64,000 bases of DNA. Source: CBDAPI01 sp964565865 (GTDB lineage Bacteria > Acidobacteriota > UBA6911 > RPQK01 > CBDAPI01). The notes under the pieces were generated by a model that had not been told where the DNA came from, searched no databases, and saw nothing but the letters and a program-made list of their open reading frames with translations. Shown here piece by piece: positions 34,877 to 42,954 of the stretch. The stretch spans positions 1 to 64,000 of the forward strand of contig CAZMGM010000005.1 in NCBI GenBank assembly GCA_964565865.1, in the 5' to 3' direction. A program made the translations under genes and the position numbers. Positions within the stretch are counted from its first letter, which is position 1. Each line of letters starts with the position of its first letter.

Positions 34877-36800
34877 ATACTATTGGATTCTTCCACTTCT
34901 GGGTCTTGTCGGCCTCTTTTTCGCAGGGCTCATTTACATCTCTACCCGAAGAATAGAGGTCTCAAACCGGAAAATGGTCGAGGTCTCCGACGCGATACAC
35001 GACGGTGCCATGGTCTTTTTGCGGAGAGAATATGGCATTCTGGCTCTGTTTATCGCATTGGTTTTCGGCCTGCTCGCCTGGGCGGTTTCTCTGTCGACGG
35101 CGGTTGCCTTTGCCCTGGGTTCCACCAGCTCGATGGTAGCCGGATTCTTCGGGTTGAAGGCAGCCACCCGAGCGAACGTGCGCACGGCGCAGGCTGCCAA
35201 CGACTTGGGCATTGCCCAGGCATTGAATGTCGCTTTCTCTGGGGGAGCCGTGATGGGGCTATCCGTGGCCAGCCTGGGCCTGATCGGAGTCTCCACTGCC
35301 TTTTTGCTTGCTCTCCATGACTCTATCTCGTTCAGTGATATCAGCGGATTTGCAATGGGTGCCAGCTCGATCGCGCTGTTCGCCAGAGTCGGGGGAGGGA
35401 TCTTCACGAAAACTGCGGATGTCGGAGCGGATCTGGTGGGAAAAGTTGAGGCGGGAATTCCAGAAGATGATCCCCGCAACCCCGCGACCATCGCCGACAA
35501 TGTAGGTGATTGCGTGGGCGACACTGCGGGAATGGGAGCGGATATCTTCGAAAGTTATGTCGGTTCCGTGATCGCAACGATTGCCCTGGCGGGAGCGGCT
35601 GGGTCAGATGTGTTGAACATTACCGACTCCAATAGGATCGTATACATGGCTCTGCCTCTGTTCATCATCACCATCGGCCTGGTCGCTTCATTGCTTGGTA
35701 TCGCTTCCATGCGGTTCCTGCGGGCTCTGGGACCCGCGGAGGCACTTCGCTACTCGCCTTTGGTCAGTGCCGTTCTTCTGCTGCTGGGGACTTACTTCAC
35801 CATCTCCTCCCTAGGCCTAGAGACGGGGATCTTTTTTGCCGTCTTCATGGGTACGATCAGCGGAACTGTGATCGGTCTGTTGACCGAATGGTACACTTCT
35901 GCCGGGCCCATCAAACGAATTGCCCAGGCATCCAAGACAGGTTCCGCCACCAACATCATTGCTGGCCTCGCAGTAGGTATGCAGTCGACCGTGCTGCCCA
36001 TCCTGACTATTTGTGCCAGCATCCTTCTTGCTCACCATTACGCAGGCCTGTATGGAATCGGGATTGCCGCTGTGGGTATGCTCGCAACCGTGGGAGTTAC
36101 CATGTCAGTTGATGCTTACGGCCCCATCGCTGACAATGCCGGCGGCATTTCCGAAATGTGCGGGCTGGGTCTAGAGACTCGATCCATCACGGACAGCCTG
36201 GACTCCATTGGGAACACCACGGCGGCTATCGGAAAGGGTTTTGCAATCGGGTCTGCGGCCCTCACTGCGCTGGCTCTCTTTTCAGCCTATAGCAAGACCG
36301 TCAACCTCGAAGTCCTCGATCTGCTGAACCCGATTGTCGTGGTCGGTCTTTTCGTGGGGGGAAGCCTCCCCTTTCTCATCGGAGACCTCACCCTGTCGGC
36401 GGTGGGCAGAGCTGCTTTCAAAATGGTGGAGGAAGTTCGTCGCCAGTTTCGTGAGATCGAAGGGTTGATGGAAGGCACGGCCAAGCCCGACACCGACCGC
36501 TGCATTGACATCTCCACCCGCGCCGCACTCGGAGAAATGGTCTTTCCGGGTGTCATCGCAATTTCGACCCCGGTTCTGGTGGGCCTTCTGCTGGGGCCTC
36601 TGGCCCTAGGGGGTATGCTGGCCGGGGCTACTCTGACCGGCGTGCTGATGGCTCTCTTCATGGCGAACGCCGGCGGCGCGTGGGACAACGCGAAGAAACT
36701 CATCGAAGACGGTCATTACGGCGGCAAAGGCTCACCGGCGCACAAGGCCTCGATCACCGGGGGGCGCCGGGGGGGGGTGGGAGAACGCCAAGAACCTTAG
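34869..36800 (+). CDS. hppA: Membrane-bound proton/sodium-translocating pyrophosphatase, frameshifted at its 3' end
   Basis: This integral membrane pump couples PPi hydrolysis to H+ or Na+ transport, with about 16 helices. Active-site blocks are intact: VGGGIFTKTADVGADLVGK, EDDPRNPATIADNVGDCVGD, DAYGPIADNAGGISEM and GGAWDNAKK. GNTTAAIGKG has Ala where K+-independent enzymes carry Lys, so it belongs to the K+-dependent class. H+ versus Na+ specificity cannot be fixed. After KGSPAHKASITG the frame runs into a G-rich tract and ends with an unrelated tail (GRRGGVGERQEP). The true last domain is in another frame at 36768-36963. Confidence 0.93.
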   Translation: MTEYYWILPLLGLVGLFFAGLIYISTRRIEVSNRKMVEVSDAIHDGAMVFLRREYGILALFIALVFGLLAWAVSLSTAVAFALGSTSSMVAGFFGLKAATRANVRTAQAANDLGIAQALNVAFSGGAVMGLSVASLGLIGVSTAFLLALHDSISFSDISGFAMGASSIALFARVGGGIFTKTADVGADLVGKVEAGIPEDDPRNPATIADNVGDCVGDTAGMGADIFESYVGSVIATIALAGAAGSDVLNITDSNRIVYMALPLFIITIGLVASLLGIASMRFLRALGPAEALRYSPLVSAVLLLLGTYFTISSLGLETGIFFAVFMGTISGTVIGLLTEWYTSAGPIKRIAQASKTGSATNIIAGLAVGMQSTVLPILTICASILLAHHYAGLYGIGIAAVGMLATVGVTMSVDAYGPIADNAGGISEMCGLGLETRSITDSLDSIGNTTAAIGKGFAIGSAALTALALFSAYSKTVNLEVLDLLNPIVVVGLFVGGSLPFLIGDLTLSAVGRAAFKMVEEVRRQFREIEGLMEGTAKPDTDRCIDISTRAALGEMVFPGVIAISTPVLVGLLLGPLALGGMLAGATLTGVLMALFMANAGGAWDNAKKLIEDGHYGGKGSPAHKASITGGRRGGVGERQEP

Positions 36801-36963
36801 CGGGGGGGGGATTCTGGGGGGCAAGGGATCTGAACCACACAAGGCGGCAGTAGTAGGCGACACCGTAGGCGACCCCTTCAAGGACACCAGCGGACCCGCC
36901 ATGAACATTCTTATCAAACTGATGTCCATAGTCTCTCTCGTTATAGCGCCCCTACTAAAATGA
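36765..36963 (+). pseudogene. hppA: Displaced 3' end of hppA (second copy of the C-terminal motif)
   Basis: In a shifted frame the sequence reads WENAKNL, GGKGSEPHKAAVVGDTVGDP, FKDTSGPAMNILIKLMS and VSLVIAPLLK, then TGA at 36961-36963. This is the normal PPase ending with the last membrane helix. It begins with a second version of the GGAWDNAKK...GGKGS.AHKA segment already present just upstream, so the junction is an imperfect tandem duplication plus frameshift within runs of G. Either the gene is broken or the assembly is wrong here. Confidence 0.75.
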
Positions 36964-37029
36964 AGACCTGGGTCCAATCTGTCGCGTCTGGGGAGGTTCT
37001 GAAAAATGCATGGCGGTAGGCCTCCTGGC

Positions 37030-37060
37030 CCCCAGCTTTCCTGCAATGTGTTAAAATAAG
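37030..37060 (+). promoter_or_regulatory. Putative extended -10 promoter of rpsF
   Basis: TGTGTTAAAAT at 37047-37057 resembles an extended -10 element about 34 bp before the rpsF ATG, leaving room for the GAGGAG ribosome-binding site at 37076-37081. No convincing -35 is present. Confidence 0.3.
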
Positions 37061-37090
37061 CGCTTTTTTGAAGTTGAGGAGAATTTGTCC

Positions 37091-37555
37091 ATGAGGCGAT
37101 ATGAGGTCGTTTTCGTTCTCGCTCCTGACCTTCCCGATACCGACCTGGAAAAGACGATCGATGTCTACAAGGTCGCGGCGGAAGAAATGGGGGCCAAAGT
37201 CCTCGGCGTTGAAAAGTGGGTCCGAAAGCAGCTTGCATTTCCCGTCAAGAAATACACCGAGGGAACTTATGTATTCCTTCTGCTAGAGGAGGAGCAGGGC
37301 ACAGCCGTGACCGAACTGGAACGCCGTTTCAGGGTGACCGACACAGTCATCCGGTTTCTTACCATCAGAACAGACGGTACCAACAAACGCATTCAGAAAG
37401 TGATCGCCCGCCGCGAGGCGCGGCGAAAGAAGGGCGGCGATTCTCACACCGACTCTGGTTCTGCAGAACCAGCGGCAGCGAAGCCCTCTCCGCAAAAGCC
37501 GGAAGAACCGGCCCCGTTACCGGCTGGCCAATCCACCCAGTCGAAACAAATCTGA
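37091..37555 (+). CDS. rpsF: 30S ribosomal protein S6
   Basis: S6 of the small-subunit platform normally binds 16S rRNA as a heterodimer with S18. The core (MRRYEVVFVLAPDLPD, GVEKWVRKQLAFPVKKYTEGTYVFL, LERRFRVTDTVIRFLTIR) is complete in the first about 105 residues. A Pro/Ala/Ser-rich tail of about 45 residues follows, for 154 aa. The start at 37091 has GAGGAG nine bases upstream. rpsR, which normally follows, is absent: the next gene, rplI, begins 54 bp later. Confidence 0.95.
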   Translation: MRRYEVVFVLAPDLPDTDLEKTIDVYKVAAEEMGAKVLGVEKWVRKQLAFPVKKYTEGTYVFLLLEEEQGTAVTELERRFRVTDTVIRFLTIRTDGTNKRIQKVIARREARRKKGGDSHTDSGSAEPAAAKPSPQKPEEPAPLPAGQSTQSKQI

Positions 37556-37609
37556 AGCGCGAACGGAGTGCCCCAGCGGTGTGCAGCCCGCACAGGGAAG
37601 GAAGCAGTA

Positions 37610-38278
37610 ATGCAATTAGTCTTAAGCGACGATGTACTTCACCTGGGGAGACGAGGCGACATCGTCACCGTAGCATCTGGCTACGGACGCAACTATCTGA
37701 TACCAAAGGGACTGGCGGTTCCCGCTACCTCTGCCAACGTAAAAATCGTGGAACAGCAGAGAGCCAATCTGGCGCGAAAGGAAGCTAAAGCTAAAGAGGA
37801 AGCTGAGATCTTGGCTAAGGAGATGAACCAGCTCCATCTAGTCCTCAGTCGAAAAGCCGGTGAAACAGGCTCCCTTTTCGGCTCTGTGACAGCCAAAGAT
37901 CTGGCAGATCTCCTCGAACAAAAGGGGTTCAACCTGGACCGCCGTAGGATCGAACTGGAGCACCCGTTGAAGTCGATCGGAAACTTTCCAGTCTCTGCAC
38001 ACCCGCACCCTGAGGTCAACATCGAGCTCCTGGTGTCGGTCGTCTTCGAGAAGGATGCGCCCTTCACAGAGTTGCTGAAATGCGAGACCGATGAGAGTGC
38101 GAGAATAGTCAGCAACGTGGAGAGCCTGCTTCGCAAAGCCAAGGAAGAGTTGGAAGCTCAAAAACAGGCCCTGCCAACCGAGGTAACGGAGCAGACAACA
38201 GGGCAAGCTGAAGAGCCTGCAAAAGAGCCCCTCGAAGACGCGGTGGAGGAGACGGATAAAGAGACAACGGACGGCTGA
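37610..38278 (+). CDS. rplI: 50S ribosomal protein L9
   Basis: bL9 connects the ribosome base to the neighbouring polysome particle. The N-domain motif (DDVLHLGRRGDIVTVASGYGRNYLIPKGLAV) and long connecting helix are clear, followed by the C-domain to about residue 150. An acidic tail (QTTGQAEEPAKEPLEDAVEETDKETT) brings it to 222 aa, about 70 longer than usual. The start at 37610 follows GGAAGG. Like S6 and L25 here, it carries a charged C-terminal extension. Confidence 0.95.
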   Translation: MQLVLSDDVLHLGRRGDIVTVASGYGRNYLIPKGLAVPATSANVKIVEQQRANLARKEAKAKEEAEILAKEMNQLHLVLSRKAGETGSLFGSVTAKDLADLLEQKGFNLDRRRIELEHPLKSIGNFPVSAHPHPEVNIELLVSVVFEKDAPFTELLKCETDESARIVSNVESLLRKAKEELEAQKQALPTEVTEQTTGQAEEPAKEPLEDAVEETDKETTDG

Positions 38279-38554
38279 AAGCCCAGCCAAACCCTGACCG
38301 AATAACCGCTCCTGGAAGTTCCGCCAATTCTCAGATCCGGGGTCCACGACTTAATCCGGCCTGAGTCCTCACACTCACGGACAGCCGGGTTCCACCCAAA
38401 CCGCCCAAACTCGGTTTTTGAAAAAAACGGTCGAGATCGAACTCCTCCTGGTTTGTCATCCTGACTGCGCCCCAAACACCTGCCTTATCGGACCCTTGCC
38501 GCTGCACATGCATCACTGATGGGAGTTCCCTCGTTTACGCCCTCAGACAGGTTG

Positions 38555-38560
38555 TATACA
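38555..38560 (+). promoter_or_regulatory. Putative -10 box of dnaB
   Basis: TATACA lies 11 bases before the dnaB ATG, so a very short 5' leader would result. No obvious ribosome-binding site separates them. The 293-bp rplI-dnaB spacer shows nothing else recognisable. Confidence 0.3.
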
Positions 38561-38571
38561 CTCCTGTATCA

Positions 38572-39939
38572 ATGGCAGTCTCCGACGTGACTCTCGAGAA
38601 GACTCTTCCCCACAGTGCAGAGGCAGAACGGGCCGTCCTGGGAGCAGTTCTGCTCGACAACCAGCTCTACGATCAGGCCGCAGGCATCCTGCACCTAGAC
38701 GACTTCCACCTCCAGGCCAACCAGATCATCTTTGCCAGCATGGCGAAGCTTTCGGCCGGACAGAAGGCCATCGACGCCGTGACCCTCCGATCCGAACTTG
38801 AAAAGGGAAACCATCTTGTGCAGATCGGGGGAGCCTCCTACATTTCTTCCCTGGTCGACGGTGTGCCCAGGCTGGCCAACATCGACCATTACACCCGCAT
38901 CGTCAAAGAAAAGTCTGTCCAACGGAAACTGATTCACGCCGCTTACAGGATCCTGGAACAGAGCTACGCCGACGATCTCGATGCACCTGACCTGCTGGAG
39001 GAGGCAGAGCGATCGATCTTTGAAGTCAGTCAGGAGCGAATTGAAAGAGGTTTCACCAAACTCGAGCACCTCCTACCGGATGCCTACAAACAGATCCAAG
39101 CCTTTTACGACCATAAGGAACTGATTACGGGAATTGCCACAGGCTATACCGATCTGGATCGGCTGACATCGGGGTTTCAACAAACGGATCTCATTATTAT
39201 TGCCGCTCGCCCCGGCCTCGGAAAGACCAGTCTGGCGTTGAACATTGGTCAAAGTGCTGCGCTGGCGCACAAGAGCGTGGGAGTCTTCAGCCTGGAGATG
39301 AGTGACTTTCAGCTGGTAACGAGAATCCTCTGCTCCCATGCACGCATCGACAGTCACAAGCTGCGCTCGGGACGCCTTTCTAAAGGAGACTGGACAGAAC
39401 TGGCCTCGGCGATGGGCCGGCTCGACCAGACCAGAATCTTCATCGATGACAGCGCCACCATCTCCATCTTGGAAATGAGATCCAGGGCCCGCCGACTCAA
39501 AGCGGAACACGGTCTTGACCTGCTCATCGTAGACTACCTCCAGCTCATGTCTCCCCCGAGAGGGGGCAGAAGATCCGATAACAGGGAACGTGAGATTTCT
39601 GCGATCAGCAGATCACTCAAGGCCCTAGCCAAAGAGTTGAACATCCCAGTCGTGGCACTCTCCCAGTTGAGCCGGGCTCCCGAACAAAGAAAGGGACGCC
39701 AGATCGGACGGCCTCAGCTCTCCGACCTGCGGGAATCGGGTTCTATCGAACAGGACGCCGATGTTGTTCTCTTTATCTATCGCGAGGACCTGTACAAGAA
39801 GCCTGAGGATCTAGAAGACGAACCGGGCGTGGCCGAGATCATCATCGCCAAGCAGAGAAACGGGCCTACCGGAACCATCAAGCTTGCCTTTATTGACAAG
39901 TGGACAAGATTCGAGAACATGGCATTTGATCGAGAATGA
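38572..39939 (+). CDS. dnaB: Replicative DNA helicase DnaB
   Basis: This is the hexameric fork helicase. The N-terminal collar domain (PHSAEAERAVLGAVLLDN) is followed by the RecA-like motor: Walker A ARPGLGKTSLALNI, the Walker B segment LDLLIVDYLQLM, the arginine-finger region QLSRAPEQRKGR, and SDLRESGSIEQDADVVLFIYRED. It is 455 aa with no intein. It overlaps alr by ATGA. The usual rplI-dnaB-alr order is kept. A DciA-like loader candidate is at 26.2 kb. Confidence 0.97.
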   Translation: MAVSDVTLEKTLPHSAEAERAVLGAVLLDNQLYDQAAGILHLDDFHLQANQIIFASMAKLSAGQKAIDAVTLRSELEKGNHLVQIGGASYISSLVDGVPRLANIDHYTRIVKEKSVQRKLIHAAYRILEQSYADDLDAPDLLEEAERSIFEVSQERIERGFTKLEHLLPDAYKQIQAFYDHKELITGIATGYTDLDRLTSGFQQTDLIIIAARPGLGKTSLALNIGQSAALAHKSVGVFSLEMSDFQLVTRILCSHARIDSHKLRSGRLSKGDWTELASAMGRLDQTRIFIDDSATISILEMRSRARRLKAEHGLDLLIVDYLQLMSPPRGGRRSDNREREISAISRSLKALAKELNIPVVALSQLSRAPEQRKGRQIGRPQLSDLRESGSIEQDADVVLFIYREDLYKKPEDLEDEPGVAEIIIAKQRNGPTGTIKLAFIDKWTRFENMAFDRE

Positions 39940-40994
39940 CACCCCGGTCGTGGCTGGAGATCTCTGTCTCCAAGCTTCTTCACAACCTGAATGCGGTCCG
40001 ATCACGGCTGGGCGAACGGACAACGCTCATGCCGGTGCTCAAGGCAGATGCCTATGGGCACGGCCTGGAACGCATCGGGAAGATCCTTAGTGACCTAGGA
40101 ATTTCCAGCTTCGCGGTAGCTCGGCCGGACGAAGCTGTGAAACTGCGTCAGGTTCTACCTGAAAGCGAGATTCTGGTTTTGAGCGGCTGCAACGATAAGG
40201 AGGCCCCGACTTTCGTCGAGAATCGACTGATCGCGGCCCTTATTGATGCCCGGCCCGTACCCCCCAATTTACGTGTCGAAGTCAAGGTTGATACCGGTAT
40301 GACACGGATGGGAATCGGGTGGGACAGAGCCGCCCGCATTTTAACCTCTACCACGGCCAATGCTTCTGGTGTCTTCTCTCATTTTGCCCGAGCTGACTCG
40401 GATGCCGAATTCTCCCGCCTGCAGTTACAGCGACTGTTGAAAGCAACGGCCGGGTTTGGGAAACGCCAACACATCTGCAACAGCGCTGGACTGAGATTCC
40501 CAGAAGCTCATCTGGACCTTGTGCGAGTTGGTCTGGCAGTTTATGGTGTGGCCCCTTGTGCCGGCTTTGAAGATCTTCTACCGGTACTGAGCTGGAAAAG
40601 CCGATTACTGACTGTACGTCGCGTCAAGGCTGGAGAGTGGATCGGCTATGGGAGCTCGTTTCAGACTCAGCGGGAGAGCCGGATAGCGATCGTGCCGGTT
40701 GGATTCGCCGATGGCTACCCTCGTATCCTCTCCAATCGATCCAGTATGCTGGTTCGAGGGAGACCCGCCGCAGTGGTGGGGCGGGTGAGCATGGATGTGA
40801 CCTGTATCGATGTGACTTCCATAGAAGGCGTCAGCCCGGGAACCGAGGTCGAAGTCCTAAGCTCCGAGCCCAACTCCCCACTGTCCTGCGCGGCTCTGGC
40901 AACTCTTGCGGGTACGATCCCTTACGAGATTCTGACTGGAATCGACCAGCGGGTCGAACGACGTTACGTTGATTCAGTCTCTACGGTCACCTAA
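39936..40994 (+). CDS. alr: Alanine racemase
   Basis: This PLP enzyme converts L- to D-alanine for peptidoglycan. The PLP lysine is in PVLKADAYGHG near residue 37. VEVKVDTGMTRMGI, NSAGLRFPEAHLDLVRVGLAVYG and the C-terminal catalytic Tyr segment (WIGYGSSF) with VGRVSMDVTCIDVT are intact. At 352 aa it is slightly shorter than the typical 360-380. The start overlaps the dnaB stop. Confidence 0.95.
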   Translation: MTPRSWLEISVSKLLHNLNAVRSRLGERTTLMPVLKADAYGHGLERIGKILSDLGISSFAVARPDEAVKLRQVLPESEILVLSGCNDKEAPTFVENRLIAALIDARPVPPNLRVEVKVDTGMTRMGIGWDRAARILTSTTANASGVFSHFARADSDAEFSRLQLQRLLKATAGFGKRQHICNSAGLRFPEAHLDLVRVGLAVYGVAPCAGFEDLLPVLSWKSRLLTVRRVKAGEWIGYGSSFQTQRESRIAIVPVGFADGYPRILSNRSSMLVRGRPAAVVGRVSMDVTCIDVTSIEGVSPGTEVEVLSSEPNSPLSCAALATLAGTIPYEILTGIDQRVERRYVDSVSTVT

Positions 40995-41129
40995 ACGGCA
41001 AAAAGACCGAAAGCAGATGGCGACTCTCCTCATCGATTTCTTCCGGAGCCGAAACAGGCTGGCCTACCTCTTCAAGAAGCGGCACCCCGAAATGCCGCCG
41101 CATGCGGTAGGTGGGTTCCTGTCCGGGCG

Positions 41130-41315
41130 CCTCCTGGTTACCTGTGGGGGGGGATGGGTGAGAACCTGTTTCTCTCCGCTTACCGCTTCTACAAGCCGCT
41201 TAGCACGTCTACTGGTCCACCCTGCCCTATGGTCCTCATCCTCCTGGCAGTCGTTCTCCTGATTACCTACCTTCCGATCGTCACCCTGGGACCGATTGAG
41301 CTTTTGCTCCGGTAA
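41130..41315 (+). pseudogene. TRAP transporter large permease (DctM-like) C-terminal remnant
   Basis: One plus-strand frame reads ENLFLSAYRFYKPLS and then a hydrophobic end (MVLILLAVVLLITYLP) before TAA at 41313. This resembles the last helix of TRAP DctM subunits (NLFL.S.RF..P ... LLLITY.P). No start or other helices are found upstream, where a G-run and alr end the frame. It is read as the 3' stub of a lost transporter gene; confidence is moderate because the segment is short. Confidence 0.4.
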
Positions 41316-41455
41316 GGGATATCGGTTGCCGGTTACTGCTTAGCGGTTGAACACTTAAGGTTGAAGCTTGTTCTGGCGCTCGCTTCGCATCGCGCCGTTG
41401 ACCGTTGACGGTTGACACGGAACTCAGAACTTGAAACTCGGCATCGTGCTAGTAT
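41316..41455. repeat. Degenerate low-complexity intergenic repeat
   Basis: A dense patch of imperfect repeats: ggttgccggttactgctt, agcggttgaac, cgttgaccgttgacggttg, ggaactcagaacttgaaact. The sub-string gcgctcgcttcgcatcgcgc also echoes cgacgcgaagcgagcacg at 44690. It holds no gene. Confidence 0.55.
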
Positions 41456-41461
41456 GGCCAG

Positions 41462-41956
41462 ATGGTGGATTGTCAAGAGTTTTCGGTTTTTGAAGATGAC
41501 ACCCGACTCTGGATCTATCCCTTTCGGGATCCGCTCGATGAGTCCGAGACTAGCCTACTCAGGCAGACTCTGGGCCACTTCCTTCCAACCTGGGTTTCGC
41601 ACGGGGCTCCGGTTAAGGGCCGATTCAGTATTCACGAAGCCCGCTTTGTGCTGCTGGTCGGACAATCAACGGCTGGAATCTCCGGGTGTTCCATCGACAG
41701 CAGCGTAAAGAACTTTAAGGATCTCCGTGACCAGCACGGCCTTGACGGACTGGATCGATCGCTGGTTTTTTTCCGCGATTCGGAGGGGGATATCCAGGGC
41801 AGACATTTTCTGGATTTCCAGAAACTTGCCGCGTCAGGCCGGATCCTTCCGGAAACTCAGGTTTTTGACACAGCCATTACGAACCTCGGTCAACTCCGTC
41901 AGGGAGAGTTCGAGAAGCCTTTCCGCGAATCCTGGCAGGCCGCTCGGTTCGCTTGA
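41462..41956 (+). CDS. Conserved hypothetical protein (about 165 aa)
   Basis: This cytoplasmic protein of 164 aa has no signal peptide or membrane segment. It matches a conserved family common in Bacteroidetes and relatives, often mislabelled as an ABC transporter ATPase; it has no Walker motifs. Recognisable blocks are RLWIYPFRDPLDESE, FLPTWVSHGAPVKG, FVLLVGQSTAGISGCSIDSSVK and the C-terminal QVFDTAITNLGQLR. The invariant GCSIDSS suggests a catalytic or binding site, but no function is established. It is a single gene between repeat-rich spacers. Confidence 0.7.
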   Translation: MVDCQEFSVFEDDTRLWIYPFRDPLDESETSLLRQTLGHFLPTWVSHGAPVKGRFSIHEARFVLLVGQSTAGISGCSIDSSVKNFKDLRDQHGLDGLDRSLVFFRDSEGDIQGRHFLDFQKLAASGRILPETQVFDTAITNLGQLRQGEFEKPFRESWQAARFA

Positions 41957-42060
41957 TCTCATTTCCATGAGTCACGTTTCGCATTCCACAAGTACCGGTG
42001 GACGGTCACCCCGTTGGAGGCTGAAAATTAGTGGAACATGGAACGCTGAAACCCGAAAGC

Positions 42061-42426
42061 TCAATCCGCATAACTGACGTAAGGACCACCGTGGAAATCC
42101 TCCAGAGCCTCCGCTTCGTCTTCAGCAAAATCAAGCCGGGGTAAGATTCTAGCCAAATCCAGGATATGTCGTACCTGGGGAGCAATGCTGAGCAGTTTTA
42201 CCTGGCAGCCGGAGCGCTCTGCGCGCTTAATAGAGGCTACCAGTTCACCGACTCCAGTGCTGTCAATCCGCGACACCTTCTCAAGATTCAGGAGGACCTT
42301 CCCCTCTCTCCTCGCGAGTAGCTGGTCCATTGAGTCCCGGAGCTGGTCGGCACCCACACCCGCAACCAGACGTCCCTCAAGGTCGACAATTTCGACATCA
42401 TCAGTCCGTCTTACTTCGATTTTCAT
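42061..42426 (-). CDS. STAS-domain anti-sigma factor antagonist
   Basis: This 121-aa single STAS domain is of the SpoIIAA/RsbV type. MKIEVRRTDDVEIVDLEGRL is followed by the phosphoserine segment VSRIDSTGVGELV, with the Ser that a partner kinase would modify. Such proteins release a sigma factor by binding its anti-sigma kinase. The start at 42426 has AGGAGG nine bases upstream; longer frames are not credible. No kinase or phosphatase partner is adjacent, so the pathway is unknown. Confidence 0.9.
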   Translation of the reverse strand: MKIEVRRTDDVEIVDLEGRLVAGVGADQLRDSMDQLLARREGKVLLNLEKVSRIDSTGVGELVASIKRAERSGCQVKLLSIAPQVRHILDLARILPRLDFAEDEAEALEDFHGGPYVSYAD

Positions 42427-42666
42427 CTCTTTTGCCCTCCTTCTGATCGGGCTCGCGTTGGGGCCGGCGGAAGGGGATGATACCAGAATCGGGGGGAAAA
42501 CAATACGTGTCCTACCCTTACCGATCTTCCAACGTTCGAGCATGGCGGCACAACCCGGACCCGGAAGCAGCAGCTCGTTTCTGCTACCCTCATCCTTACT
42601 GCAGGGAGTTACAAGGAAGTAAGAGGAGATAAACCAAAGCACTTCCACCGGTCGTTTGCCGGAAGC

Positions 42667-42822
42667 ATGGCACTCCTGTGCCTGGCACCCAACCCACTGT
42701 CGGCCGGGAAGGGCGAGTTCTCTCTAGAACAGGTGCCGAGTACGGGATTCCCGGCTAAAATGACAGCTGCCGCCGACGGAGAAAAGATCGCCTGGAATAC
42801 AACTACAGGCTCGGTCCCTTGA
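42667..42822 (+). pseudogene. S9 peptidase (prolyl oligopeptidase-like) N-terminal remnant
   Basis: The 51-residue frame has a signal-like start (MALLCLAPNPLSAGKG), then FSLEQVPSTGFPAKMTAAADGEKIAW, which resembles the N-terminus of Acidobacteria-type secreted S9 peptidases (FTLEQV...PFP..L.AAPDG..IAWV). It stops after NTTTGSVP. The remaining about 600 residues are missing. The surrounding 42427-42954 spacer shows nothing else beyond the bshC -10 candidate. Confidence 0.45.
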
Positions 42823-42936
42823 AAACCAACGTAAAGGATAAAACCCGACATTAATTGAAACAAAAAACAACACAGGGCGTCCCTTTAAGCGTATTCCGTT
42901 CAGGCAAAGCGGCGTGGCCCAGTTCATAACAACGGA

Positions 42937-42942
42937 TAAAAT
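42937..42942 (+). promoter_or_regulatory. Putative -10 box of bshC
   Basis: TAAAAT (within GGATAAAATC) lies 12 bases before the bshC ATG, again predicting a very short leader. Confidence 0.3.
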
Positions 42943-42954
42943 CTTTGAACAACC

